Source: Ancylobacter radicis
GTDB lineage: Bacteria > Pseudomonadota > Alphaproteobacteria > Rhizobiales > Xanthobacteraceae
NCBI RefSeq assembly: GCF_018449475.1
Contig: NZ_JAHCQH010000023.1
Coordinates: 62,001 to 126,000 of the forward strand
Length of the DNA: 64,000 nt
Direction of reading: 5' to 3'
Below the pieces are notes generated by a model. The model had not been told where the DNA came from, ran no database searches, and saw only the letters and a list, made by a program, of their open reading frames with translations. Positions 28,859 through 36,951 of the stretch are shown piece after piece. The first letter of the stretch is position 1. Each line of letters opens with the position of its first letter. Position numbers and translations under genes: made by a program.

Positions 28859-29926
28859 ATGAACGCGACGGACCCCTTTCACAAACTTTCTTCGCCCCGC
28901 ATCTTTCTGGTGCGGATGTTCATCTTCGTGCTGCTGTGCGTCGCGCTCGCCTCCATCCTGCATGAGCAGATCTGGCAGGCCTTCCTCAACAATCCCGGAC
29001 TGAACGGCGTCATCTTCGGCGTGCTGTTCATCGGCACCGTCTTCGCCTTCCGGCAGGTCATCCGCCTGCTGCCCGAGGTCGAGTGGGTCAACGGCTTCCG
29101 CGTCGTCGATCCCGGCCTCGAAGTGCGGCGCACGCCCCGCCTGCTGGCGCCGATGGCGTCGCTGCTCGGGGACCGCGTCGGGCGCATGTCGATCTCGCAG
29201 GCGACGATGCGCGGCATCCTCGAATCGATCGGCACACGGCTGGACGAGGCGCGCGACCTGCTGCGCTATCTCACCGGCCTGCTGGTCTTCCTCGGCCTGC
29301 TCGGCACCTTCTGGGGCCTTCTGGAGACGGTCGGCTCGATCAGCCGGGTCATCGGCTCGCTCAATGTCGGGCCGGAATCCGGTTCGGTGCTGGACACGAT
29401 GAAGACCGGCCTTGCCGCCCCGCTCGGCGGCATGGGCATCGCCTTCTCCTCCTCGCTGTTCGGCCTTGCCGGCTCGCTGGTGCTCGGCTTCCTCGACCTT
29501 CAGGCCGGGCAGGCGCAGAACCGCTTCTATACCGATCTTGAGGACTGGCTCTCCACCACGGTGGAGGATCTCGGCCATGAGGCGGGCGCGCGGCCCCGGA
29601 TGGTGCCCGCCCCGGTGCCGGTGCCCGCGACCTATGTGCCGCCCCCCGCCGCCGCGCCGCTGCCGGCGCCCGGCGCCCTGCTGCCGCCGCCCGATCTCGC
29701 CCAGCTTACCGAGGCGATCTCGCGGCTCGACCGCACCATGACGGAAGCCGGCTCGCAGCGCGTGACCACCGCCATGGCACATCTGGCCGAGAGCCTTCAG
29801 GGCCTCGTCCAGCATATGCGCTCCGAGCAGCAGATGGTGCGCGACTGGGTGGAGGCGCAGGCCGAGCAGCAGAAGGAAATCAAGAAGCTGCTGGAACGCC
29901 TCGCCGCTGACCGCGAGAGCGCCTGA
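28859..29926 (+). CDS. MotA/TolQ/ExbB-family proton channel protein
   Basis: A 355-residue inner-membrane protein. Hydrophobic segments are FLVRMFIFVLLCVALASIL (near 17), GLNGVIFGVLFIGTVFAF (near 47), the family core LTGLLVFLGLLGTFWGLLET (near 140), and GLAAPLGGMGIAFSSSLFGL (near 180). The TFWGLLETVGSI and AFSSSLFGLAGSLVLG motifs are those of ExbB/MotA stators. The C-terminus has a Pro-rich stretch (235-275) and a coiled coil (about 280-355), longer than in ExbB. It overlaps the next gene by one base (TGATG), and both must form one stator-like complex. No flagellar genes are nearby, so its job is unknown. Confidence 0.85.
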   Translation: MNATDPFHKLSSPRIFLVRMFIFVLLCVALASILHEQIWQAFLNNPGLNGVIFGVLFIGTVFAFRQVIRLLPEVEWVNGFRVVDPGLEVRRTPRLLAPMASLLGDRVGRMSISQATMRGILESIGTRLDEARDLLRYLTGLLVFLGLLGTFWGLLETVGSISRVIGSLNVGPESGSVLDTMKTGLAAPLGGMGIAFSSSLFGLAGSLVLGFLDLQAGQAQNRFYTDLEDWLSTTVEDLGHEAGARPRMVPAPVPVPATYVPPPAAAPLPAPGALLPPPDLAQLTEAISRLDRTMTEAGSQRVTTAMAHLAESLQGLVQHMRSEQQMVRDWVEAQAEQQKEIKKLLERLAADRESA

Positions 29927-30960
29927 TGGCTCTGGGACGCTCCCGCCGCGGCGATCGCACGATCGACTATTGGCCCGGCTTCGTCGACGCGCTGTCGACC
30001 CTGCTGCTGGTCTTCGTCTTCCTGCTCACCGTCTTCGTGCTCGCGCAATTCGTGCTGACGCAGGAGATCGGCTCGAAGGACGACGCCATGTCGCGGCTGC
30101 AGGCGCAGATCCGCGAGCTGACCAATCTGCTGGCGCTGGAGCGCGCCAACGACGCCGACAGCGAGAGCCAGATGGGCGCGCTGCGCGCCAGCCTCGCCCA
30201 GCTCGAGCAGGAGCGCGACGTGCTGCGCGAGGCGGCGACCGCCGTCGCCAGCCCCGAGGAAATCGCCGAGGCGGAAAAGCGCGCCGCCGCACTCGCCCGC
30301 CAGCTCGGCAGCGAGCAGGACGCGACCGCGCAGGCCGCCGCCCAGATCGCCATCCTCAACCAGCAGATCTCCGCGCTGCGCCGGCAGATCGCGGCGCTGG
30401 AAGAGGCTCTGGCGATCACCGAGCAGAAGGACAAGGAGAGCCAGTCGCGGCTCGCCGATCTCGGGCGCCGGCTCAATGTGGCGCTGGCCCAGCGGGTGCA
30501 GGAACTGACGCGCTACCGCTCCGAATTCTTCGGCCGGCTGAGCGCCATTCTTGGCAACCGGCCGGGGATCCGCGTGGTCGGCGACCGCTTCGTCTTCCAG
30601 TCGGAAATCCTGTTCGACCGGGCCTCGGCCTATATGCGGCCGGATGCGCTGCCCGCGCTCGACGATATCGCCCGCGCGGTGGCCGAGCTGGAGCGCGAGA
30701 TTCCGTCGGATATCGCCTGGGTATTGCGGGTCGACGGCCATACTGACGACCGGCCGATCCAGACCCCGCAATTCCCGTCCAACTGGGAACTCTCGGCGGC
30801 CCGCGCCATCGCCGTGGTGCAGTATCTGGTGAGCAAGGGCATCGAGCCCCGCCACCTCGTCGCCGCCGGCTTCGGCGAGTACCAGCCGATCGACGGCTCG
30901 GGCACCGACGAGGCGCGCGACCGCAACCGCCGCATCGAGCTGAAGCTCACCGAGCGATGA
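29926..30960 (+). CDS. MotB/OmpA-like peptidoglycan-binding stator partner
   Basis: A 344-residue protein. One membrane helix near the N-terminus (YWPGFVDALSTLLLVFVFLL) contains an aspartate where MotB and TolR carry the proton-accepting Asp. A long coiled coil spans about residues 50-195 (SRLQAQIRELTNLLALERAN and following heptads). The C-terminal OmpA domain includes LRVDGHTDDRPIQ near 268, NWELSAARAIAVVQYLV and GFGEYQPI; it should grip peptidoglycan. It is translationally coupled to the MotA/ExbB-like gene before it and overlaps the acetyltransferase after it by ATGA. The pair resembles ZorAB or Mot stators, but function is unknown. Confidence 0.86.
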   Translation: MALGRSRRGDRTIDYWPGFVDALSTLLLVFVFLLTVFVLAQFVLTQEIGSKDDAMSRLQAQIRELTNLLALERANDADSESQMGALRASLAQLEQERDVLREAATAVASPEEIAEAEKRAAALARQLGSEQDATAQAAAQIAILNQQISALRRQIAALEEALAITEQKDKESQSRLADLGRRLNVALAQRVQELTRYRSEFFGRLSAILGNRPGIRVVGDRFVFQSEILFDRASAYMRPDALPALDDIARAVAELEREIPSDIAWVLRVDGHTDDRPIQTPQFPSNWELSAARAIAVVQYLVSKGIEPRHLVAAGFGEYQPIDGSGTDEARDRNRRIELKLTER

Positions 30961-31439
30961 ACCCGCCCGCCGCCCCCGAACTGGTGAGTTTCGCCTGGGG
31001 GCGGATGCCGGCGCTGACCGATCTGTGGGTCGAGGCCTGGCAGGAGGCGATGCCGGAGATCGATTTCGAGGCGCGGCGCGGCTGGCTGTGCCACCGCATC
31101 GGCGCGCTGGTGGACGAGGGTGCGGTGATCTGGGTTGCCTGTGTCCCGGCCTCGGACGGCGGGCCGCAGACGCCGCTCGGCTTCATCACCGTGCAGCCGA
31201 AGACCGGCTATGTCGACCAGCTTGTCGTGCATCCCGATCATTGGGGCGCCGGCATCGCCCGCCAGCTCCTCGCCGCCGCCGCCGCGCAGACCAGGCGCCC
31301 GCTCGCCCTCGACGTGAACGAGGAAAACGAACGCGCCGTGCGCTTCTACGAGAAGGCCGGCTTCGCCGTCACCGGCCATGGCGTGAACCCCACCTCCGGC
31401 CGCCCGACCCTGCGCATGGAGCGGGCATCGGAGCGGTGA
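30957..31439 (+). CDS. GNAT-family N-acetyltransferase
   Basis: A 160-residue acetyl-CoA-dependent transferase. The family core is present: TPLGFITVQPKTGYVDQLVV (strands 3-4, near 75), the acetyl-CoA loop HPDHWGAGIARQLLAAAAAQ near 95, and LDVNEENERAVRFYEKAGFA near 122. The start overlaps the preceding OmpA-domain gene as ATGA, so it is in the same operon. The substrate is unknown; it may be a small molecule or a protein N-terminus. Confidence 0.88.
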   Translation: MNPPAAPELVSFAWGRMPALTDLWVEAWQEAMPEIDFEARRGWLCHRIGALVDEGAVIWVACVPASDGGPQTPLGFITVQPKTGYVDQLVVHPDHWGAGIARQLLAAAAAQTRRPLALDVNEENERAVRFYEKAGFAVTGHGVNPTSGRPTLRMERASER

Positions 31440-31478
31440 GGCGGGCAAGGCGGACTGAACGTGCCGGGAGGGGTCGTT

Positions 31479-33335
31479 CTACCCGTCCTTGCCCTCGCCG
31501 AATTGCAGCGCCGCGAGGCGGGCATAGAGGCCGCCGCGCGCGACCAGGCTGGCATGGGTGCCTTCCTCGACAATGCGCCCGCGCTCCATCACCAGGATGC
31601 GGTCGGCGGACAGCACGGTGGAGAGGCGGTGGGCGATGACCAGCGTGGTGCGGCCCTCCATCGAGCGGTCGAGCGCCTGCTGCACCAGCGTCTCGCTTTC
31701 CGCGTCGAGCGCGGAGGTGGCCTCGTCGAGCAGCAGGATCGGCGCCCGGCGCAGGATCGCGCGGGCAATGGCGAGGCGCTGGCGCTGGCCGCCCGAGAGC
31801 GTCACCCCGCGCTCGCCGACCGGCGTGTCCCAGCCCTCCGGCAGGCGGGCGACGAACTCGTCGGCCAGCGCCAGGCGCCCGGCCTCCTCGACCTCGTCAT
31901 CGCTCGCCTGCGGCCGGCCGAGGCGTATGTTCTCGCGGATCGAGGCGGCGAAGATCGCCACATCCTGCGGCACCAGCGCGATGCGCGCGCGCACCGATTC
32001 CGGCTCGGCCTGCGCGATGTCGGTGCCGTCGACCGCGATATGGCCGCTGGTCGGGTCGTAGAAGCGCAGCAGGAGCTGGAACAGCGTGCTCTTGCCGGCG
32101 CCCGAGGGGCCGACAATGGCCACCCGCTCGCCCGCCCGCACGGTGAAGCTCACGGCGTCGAGCGCCGGCAGGTCGGGCCGGCCGGGATAGGCGAAGCCGA
32201 CCGCGCTGAAGCTCACCTCGCCGCGTGCCGGTTCCGGCAGGGCGAGCGGCTCGGTGGGCGTCACCACCGCCGGGCGCTCCTGAAGCAGTTCGGCGATCCG
32301 CTCGGTGGCGCCGGCGGCCTGCGAGATCTCGCCCCACACCTCGCCGAGCTGGCCGAGTCCGCTTGCCGCCAGCACGGCGTAGAGCACAAACTGGCCGAGC
32401 GTGCCCGCGCTCATCGTGCCGTCGAGCACTGCATTGGCGCCGGCCCAGAGAATGCCGACCACGCTGGCGAAGACCAGGAAGATGCCGACGCCGGTGAGCA
32501 GGGCGCGGGCGCGCACGGCATCGCGGGCCGAATCGAAGGCGTGCTCCACCTCGCCGGAGAACCGCGCCGCGGCGGCGCGCTCGGCGGTGTTGGCCTGTAG
32601 CGCCCGCACCGCGCCGATTGCTTCGGCGGCATAGGCGGAAGCCTCGGCCAGCGTGTCCTGCGCCCCGCGCGAGCGTTTGCGCACGCCGCGCCCGGCGCCG
32701 ATCAGCACCGCGACGATGAGCGGAATGGCGATCAGCAGCGCCGCCGAGAGCCAGGGGCTGGTCACCACCATCATCACCGCCGCGCCGAAGAACAGCACGA
32801 TGTTGCGCAGCGCGATGGAGGCGGAGGCGCCGACCGTCGACTTGATCTGCGTCGTGTCGGCGGTGAGCCGGGAGATCAGCTCGCCGGATTTGGCGCCGTC
32901 ATAGAAGCGCCCGTCCAGCGTCAGCAGATGGGCGAAGACCTGCGCGCGCAGATCGGCGACGATCCGCTCGCCCAGCGTCATGACGAGGAAGTAGCGCGCC
33001 GCCGAGGCCAGCGAGAGCACGGCGACGACGCCGATCATCACCGCGAAATAGCGGTTGATGAATCCGGCATGGTCAGCGTCGAATCCGAAGTCGATCATCC
33101 GCCGCACGGCGATCGGCACCACCAGCGTCGCCAGCGCGGCGACGATGAGCGCGACCAGCGCGGCGGCCGCCCGGCCGCGATAGCGGCAGATATGCGGCCA
33201 CAGCGCCATCAGCGGCTTGAGACGCGGGCTGCGGGCTGGGGCGGGGGTCGACAAGGGAGCGGACAAGGCGGCGGCACTCTCTGGCGTCTGGGCTGTTTCC
33301 ACGGGCAGGCGAGGGGCGGCTTGTGTCACAGTCAT
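31479..33335 (-). CDS. ABC exporter with fused membrane and ATPase domains (MsbA-like)
   Basis: A 618-residue half-transporter of the type I exporter class. The membrane domain spans about 45-345, with six helices starting [20 protein letters not shown]. The ATPase domain carries Walker [21 protein letters not shown] near 405, the Q-loop [20 protein letters not shown], signature [16 protein letters not shown] near 510 and Walker [17 protein letters not shown]. The N-terminal 40 residues are Ala/Pro-rich. A homodimer exporting lipid or a hydrophobic compound is likely. It is divergent from rpmE. The ATG at 33335 was chosen because longer extensions read into the rpmE promoter. Confidence 0.9.
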   Translation of the reverse strand: MTVTQAAPRLPVETAQTPESAAALSAPLSTPAPARSPRLKPLMALWPHICRYRGRAAAALVALIVAALATLVVPIAVRRMIDFGFDADHAGFINRYFAVMIGVVAVLSLASAARYFLVMTLGERIVADLRAQVFAHLLTLDGRFYDGAKSGELISRLTADTTQIKSTVGASASIALRNIVLFFGAAVMMVVTSPWLSAALLIAIPLIVAVLIGAGRGVRKRSRGAQDTLAEASAYAAEAIGAVRALQANTAERAAAARFSGEVEHAFDSARDAVRARALLTGVGIFLVFASVVGILWAGANAVLDGTMSAGTLGQFVLYAVLAASGLGQLGEVWGEISQAAGATERIAELLQERPAVVTPTEPLALPEPARGEVSFSAVGFAYPGRPDLPALDAVSFTVRAGERVAIVGPSGAGKSTLFQLLLRFYDPTSGHIAVDGTDIAQAEPESVRARIALVPQDVAIFAASIRENIRLGRPQASDDEVEEAGRLALADEFVARLPEGWDTPVGERGVTLSGGQRQRLAIARAILRRAPILLLDEATSALDAESETLVQQALDRSMEGRTTLVIAHRLSTVLSADRILVMERGRIVEEGTHASLVARGGLYARLAALQFGEGKDG

Positions 33336-33437
33336 GTCTCGGTTATAGAGCCGCTCGGATTTCCGGCAGGATCGTTTAATGAGATCGCCGCGTGGCTCCC
33401 GCAAGGGGCCGGCCGTGCGGCGGCGAGGATGCACCCG

Positions 33438-33662
33438 ATGAAGAGCAACATCCATCCCGACTACCACTTCGTGAAGGTGGTGATGACGGACGGCACCGAG
33501 TACACGACGCGCACGACCTGGGGCAAGGAGGGCGACGTCCTCCAGCTCGACATCGACGCGAAGTCCCATCCCGCCTGGACCGGTGGTACGGGCCAGCTGC
33601 TCGACCGCGCGGGCCGCGTGTCGAAGTTCCAGAAGAAGTTCGCCGGCTTCCTCAAGGCCTGA
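33438..33662 (+). CDS. rpmE: 50S ribosomal protein bL31
   Basis: A 74-residue ribosomal protein: [20 protein letters not shown], then [40 protein letters not shown] and [11 protein letters not shown]. This is the alphaproteobacterial bL31 form without the zinc-binding cysteines, so it needs no zinc. The start is the ATG at 33438. It is divergent from the exporter with about 100 bases between. Confidence 0.95.
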   Translation: MKSNIHPDYHFVKVVMTDGTEYTTRTTWGKEGDVLQLDIDAKSHPAWTGGTGQLLDRAGRVSKFQKKFAGFLKA

Positions 33663-33916
33663 TTGGCCGCGATGGAACGGGGCTCCCGCGAGGGCGCCCC
33701 GGCGTGACGATCTTCCGCAAACCCTCGCCCCGGCACGGCCGCGGCGGGGGTTTTCGCTTGTCCGCACGGGGGCGCGTCGTAGGTCCGAAGGCTGTGGCTG
33801 AAGGGCTTTCGCGCGGTCTATTTGCGCGCGGTCCATGGGTCGCGCCGGTGCATGCTTCGCGGCGGTGCCGGGGGGCTTGATCGGTCGTCGCTGCGTCCCT
33901 CGCCGCGCCGGCCCGC

Positions 33917-34420
33917 TCAGTGCCGCTCGAAGGCCGAGCGCAGGCGGCCCAGATGCGTGGCCACGGCGTTGGGCCGGGCTTCCTCGCCGGCGCTGATGGC
34001 GGCGTCGAACTGGGCGATCTGGCGTTGCAGCTCGTGGCTGCGGCGGATCAGCGCGATCAGTTCGTCCGGCAGCAGCGCCTCCTGCGCCTCATCGGGCGCG
34101 GCGCCCTTGAGGTCGATCTTGACGCGCTCGCGCGAGGCCGTCTGCTGGGACATTTCGCCTTCCGCCACCGCCCGCTGGAGCAGCAGCCAGGAGGCAAGCT
34201 GCATCAGCCTTGTGGACAGGTGCATGCTCTGCTGGGCATAGGCGGCGAGCGCGGCGCGGGAGAGTTCGCGGCTGGCCTGCCGGCCTTCGCCATCGAGATA
34301 GGCGGCGGCGTCCTCGACCAGCCTCATGCCCTGCTGGAACAGCGCGGCGAAAGCCGGCGAGGCCATGCGACGCTCGGCGAGCCTGATCGGCTCATCGCCC
34401 TTGCCGTCTGCTCTTTCCAT
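33917..34420 (-). CDS. rcdA: DUF1465 protein, RcdA-like adaptor of CtrA degradation
   Basis: A 167-residue alphaproteobacterial protein of the DUF1465 family, whose Caulobacter member RcdA delivers CtrA and other substrates to ClpXP. Features: PAFAALFQQGMRLVEDAAAY near residue 25, DGEGRQASRELSRAALAAYA, and STRLMQLASWLLLQRAVAEG near 75, forming a helical bundle. A disordered-looking C-terminus follows. The start is MERADGKGDEPIRLAERRMA. It may act in cell-cycle control like its homologue; the family is clear, the role is by analogy. A CtrA-type box lies about 230 bases upstream. Confidence 0.82.
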   Translation of the reverse strand: MERADGKGDEPIRLAERRMASPAFAALFQQGMRLVEDAAAYLDGEGRQASRELSRAALAAYAQQSMHLSTRLMQLASWLLLQRAVAEGEMSQQTASRERVKIDLKGAAPDEAQEALLPDELIALIRRSHELQRQIAQFDAAISAGEEARPNAVATHLGRLRSAFERH

Positions 34421-34537
34421 GACGCCCGACCTGTCTGCTGCCTTGCTGCGCCGCGTGGCCGTCCGGCCCCCGCTCGATACCGCGAGATGGGGCCAATGAC
34501 AGCCGATGATGGCACAGGATGGGCGAAAAACCGGGCG

Positions 34538-34564
34538 AAAAAAGAGCCGCCCAGAGGCGGCTCT
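34538..34564 (-). terminator. Rho-independent terminator after DUF1192 gene
   Basis: On the minus strand a 9-bp stem AGAGCCGCC / GGCGGCTCT (34543-34551 with 34556-34564) is followed by a T-run (TTTTTTCGCCC). It lies downstream of the DUF1192 gene and upstream of the rcdA-like gene. Confidence 0.8.
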
Positions 34565-34649
34565 AAAGTCTAGACAGGGATGCGTCAAACAGAGTGGACA
34601 GGGCCACTCACGGTCGAAATGGACCATGCACAGTAATAGATCGGAAAGC

Positions 34650-34664
34650 TTAATGGACGGTTAA
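34650..34664. promoter_or_regulatory. CtrA-type box TTAA-N7-TTAA upstream of rcdA
   Basis: The sequence TTAATGGACGGTTAA matches the full CtrA recognition pattern TTAA-N7-TTAA. It lies between the DUF1192 gene and the rcdA-like gene, about 230 bases before the rcdA start and on the far side of a terminator. Confidence 0.45.
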
Positions 34665-34693
34665 GAAGGGCCCGTCCCGCCCTATGCAGGGCC

Positions 34694-34897
34694 TCACCGC
34701 TTGAAGAAGTTCTCCGCCGCCATGCGGGAGGCGCGCTTGGCCGCGAGCGCGCTTTTCAGCCGCTCGATCTCGCCTTCCAGCAGGGCGATGCGTTCCTCGA
34801 TCTCGGTCTCGGACAGTGCCGAGAGGTCGCCACCCACCTCGTGGCCGGCCGGTTTGATCTTCGGCAGGATGCCGAACGGATCGTCGTCGAGAGCCAT
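34694..34897 (-). CDS. DUF1192 small protein
   Basis: A 67-residue protein beginning MALDDDPFGILPKIKPAGHE and continuing LSALSETEIEERIALLEGEI plus a coiled coil (ERLKSALAAKRASRMAAENF). This is the DUF1192 signature, with an acidic N-terminal DDDPFG motif and one amphipathic helix pair. No function is known. It is divergent from the quinone oxidoreductase gene. Confidence 0.85.
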   Translation of the reverse strand: MALDDDPFGILPKIKPAGHEVGGDLSALSETEIEERIALLEGEIERLKSALAAKRASRMAAENFFKR

Positions 34898-35006
34898 GGC
34901 GTGTCTCCTCTTGCTGCCGGGCAATCTAGGAGAGGGCGGTCCCGGTTGCCAGTGCGCCCGGCTTGACCTACGTAGCCTCAACCATCGACCACGCGAGGGA
35001 CGCACC

Positions 35007-36008
35007 GTGACCGATCTGCCCGCCACCATGACCGCCATCGGCCTGCCCACCCCCGGCGGCCCCGAGGCCCTGGTTCCCGAGCAGCGGCCGGTCCCCATGC
35101 CCGGCAAGGGCGAAATCCTCGTCAAGGTCGCTGCCGCCGGCGTCAACCGGCCGGATGTGATGCAGCGCAAGGGGCTCTATCCGCCGCCGCCCGGCGCGCC
35201 GGACATTCCCGGCCTGGAGATTTCCGGCGAAGTGGTGGCGCTGGGCGAGGGCGTGAGCCGCTTTGCCCTCGGCGACAAGGTGTGCGCGCTGGTGTCCGGC
35301 GGCGGCTATGCGCAGTATTGCGTTGCCGATGAGGGCTCGACCCTGCCGGTGCCCAAGGGCCTGTCCATGGTGGAAGCGGCCGCGCTGCCGGAAACCTTCT
35401 TCACTGTCTGGACCAATGTGTTCGATCTCGCCGGCCTCAAGGCGGGGGAGAACTTCCTCGTCCATGGCGGCACCTCCGGCATCGGCACCACGGCGATCCA
35501 GCTCGCCAAGGCGTTCGGCGCGACGGTGTTCACAACCGCCGGCAGCGCCGGGAAGTGCGAGGTCTGCCGCTCGCTCGGCGCCGATGTCGCGATCGACTAC
35601 AAGACCGAGGACTTCGTCGCCGTGGTGAAGGAAAAGAGCGGCGGCAAGGGCGCCCATGTCATCCTCGACATGGTCGGCGGCTCCTATATCGCCCGCAATT
35701 ACGAGGCGGCCTCGCCGCTGGGGCGAATCGTGCAGATCGCCTTCATGGAAGGCTCCAAGGTGCAGATCGACTATATGCGGCTGATGCTGAAGCGCCTGTC
35801 GCATATGGGTTCGACCCTGCGCTCGCGCCCCAAGGCCGAGAAGGCCGCCATCGCCGCTTCGCTGGTTGAGAAGGTGTGGCCGCTGATCGAGGCCGGCACG
35901 GTCCGCCCGGTGATGGACCAGACCTTCCCGCTGGAAGAGGCGAGCCGCGCCCATGCCCGCATGGAAACCAGCGCCCATATCGGCAAGATCATGCTGAGCG
36001 TGGGGTGA
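35007..36008 (+). CDS. NAD(P)H:quinone oxidoreductase, zinc-independent MDR family
   Basis: A 333-residue medium-chain reductase of the PIG3/quinone oxidoreductase type. The N-terminal GroES-like part has VKVAAAGVNRPDVMQRKGLY near residue 45 and GLEISGEVVALGEGV near 68. The nucleotide-binding part has FLVHGGTSGIGTTAIQLAKA near 150 and VILDMVGGSYIARNYEA. The zinc-ligand cysteines of alcohol dehydrogenases are missing. The substrate is probably a quinone or enal. A GTG start at 35007 is preferred because GAGGGA lies six bases before it; an ATG at 35028 is the alternative. Confidence 0.87.
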   Translation: MTDLPATMTAIGLPTPGGPEALVPEQRPVPMPGKGEILVKVAAAGVNRPDVMQRKGLYPPPPGAPDIPGLEISGEVVALGEGVSRFALGDKVCALVSGGGYAQYCVADEGSTLPVPKGLSMVEAAALPETFFTVWTNVFDLAGLKAGENFLVHGGTSGIGTTAIQLAKAFGATVFTTAGSAGKCEVCRSLGADVAIDYKTEDFVAVVKEKSGGKGAHVILDMVGGSYIARNYEAASPLGRIVQIAFMEGSKVQIDYMRLMLKRLSHMGSTLRSRPKAEKAAIAASLVEKVWPLIEAGTVRPVMDQTFPLEEASRAHARMETSAHIGKIMLSVG

Positions 36009-36040
36009 CGGGCGCCCCGCGCGCCGTCGCGGACAAAGGC

Positions 36041-36075
36041 GTCATCCCGGACGGCCGCCGGCCGCTCCGGGATCG
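36041..36075. repeat. palindromic intergenic repeat, type GTCATCCCGGACGG
   Basis: Imperfect palindrome starting GTCATCCCGGACGGCCG and ending CCGGGATCG. A closely similar copy lies at 38674-38707. It sits between the quinone reductase gene and 6S RNA. Confidence 0.6.
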
Positions 36076-36168
36076 TGCGCGAGGCCCGGCACCCGCGCCA
36101 CCCCGAAAGCTGTTCACCTTCCCTTGCTTGCCTCTGGCAATCCGCCCCGTGGCGTCCTAGATTTGTCA

Positions 36169-36326
36169 TGCGGGGCTGCAAGGTTCGTCAGGAGAACATA
36201 TTCCCCGGGGCCTTATCGATCTCAAAGGGAGCTGTCCCTGACCGGACCCGTGGGTCCGGACACACGGCGCCCACCTACGTTGTAGGTTCCCGGGATCGAT
36301 CCTCCAACGGCCATTGCGGCTCCGCA
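36169..36326 (+). ncRNA. ssrS: 6S RNA
   Basis: A gene-free segment of about 158 bases directly before the formyl-THF cyclo-ligase gene, the classic 6S locus. The ends close in a 13-bp helix: TGCGGGGCTGCAA (36169-36181) with TTGCGGCTCCGCA (36314-36326), two G-U pairs. Inside, GGAGAACATATTCCCCGGGG forms the 5-prime side of the expected bubble. A hairpin CCTAC-GTT-GTAGG (36274-36286) lies on the 3-prime side, and CCGGACCC-GT-GGGTCCGG (36242-36259) forms the apical arm. 6S RNA binds the housekeeping RNA polymerase and mimics an open promoter. A weak promoter candidate is TGGCAA, 17 bases, TAGATT upstream. The ends are estimates. Confidence 0.85.
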
Positions 36327-36337
36327 CTCATCTGATC

Positions 36338-36946
36338 ATGGCGCATTCCCCCGACACGCTCCCCGACAAGGCCGGCCTTCGCTCCCTCGCGCTCGCCCGG
36401 CGGGCGGGGATGGACCCGCAGCTGCGCGCCGTCGCCTCGGAGGTCGCCGCCGGCCATGCCATGGACTGGCTCGGCGACGTCGCGGGCGAGATCGTCTCCG
36501 TCTTCTCGCCGATCGGCCACGAGATCGCCACCGAACCGCTGATCCGCCGGCTGCGCGCCGCCGGCGCCCAGATCGCGCTCCCCGTCGTCCTCGCTCCCGG
36601 CAAGCCGCTGATCTTCCGCCTGTGGGAACCGGGCGTCGAACTGGTCGCCACCGCCGGCCCCGGCCGGATGCGCATTCCCGCCCCGCCCGAGAGCGCCCCC
36701 GCCGTCGCGCCGGACGTGCTGATCGTGCCGCTCGCGGGATTTGATTCGCGCGGCCACCGGCTCGGCTATGGCGCCGGCTTCTATGACCGCACGCTCGCTC
36801 TGCTGCGCCGCGCCAAGCGGATCGAGGCGGTCGGCTATGCCTTCGCGGTGCAGCAGCTCCCGCAGGTTCCCGCCGAGGCGCATGACGAGCGGCTTGACGC
36901 CATCGCCACCGATGCCGGCATCATCCGCGTGGTAGCGGAGGACTGA
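36338..36946 (+). CDS. 5-formyltetrahydrofolate cyclo-ligase
   Basis: A 202-residue enzyme converting 5-formyl-THF to 5,10-methenyl-THF with ATP. It begins MAHSPDTLPDKAGLRSLALA. EIVSVFSPIGHEIATEPLI is near residue 48, LWEPGVELVATAGPGRMRIP near 95, and the hallmark GFDSRGHRLGYGAGFYDRTL near 135-155. The close link with 6S RNA immediately upstream is conserved widely; a TTG at 36314 would start inside the RNA and is rejected. It is followed after five bases by the phosphoesterase gene. Confidence 0.93.
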   Translation: MAHSPDTLPDKAGLRSLALARRAGMDPQLRAVASEVAAGHAMDWLGDVAGEIVSVFSPIGHEIATEPLIRRLRAAGAQIALPVVLAPGKPLIFRLWEPGVELVATAGPGRMRIPAPPESAPAVAPDVLIVPLAGFDSRGHRLGYGAGFYDRTLALLRRAKRIEAVGYAFAVQQLPQVPAEAHDERLDAIATDAGIIRVVAED

Positions 36947-36951
36947 CAGCG

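Noticed and set aside
28462..28860. 132-codon minus-strand open frame between the catalase and stator genes
   Set aside because: No ribosome site or family features, and it covers the AT-rich promoter region.
28859..30960. A complete Zorya-type anti-phage system
   Set aside because: Only a ZorAB-like motor pair is present; no ZorC, ZorD or ZorE-like gene is nearby, so defence function is not supported.
36314..36337. TTG start at 36314 for the formyl-THF cyclo-ligase
   Set aside because: It lies inside the 3-prime arm of the 6S RNA closing helix; the ATG at 36338 gives the normal protein start.
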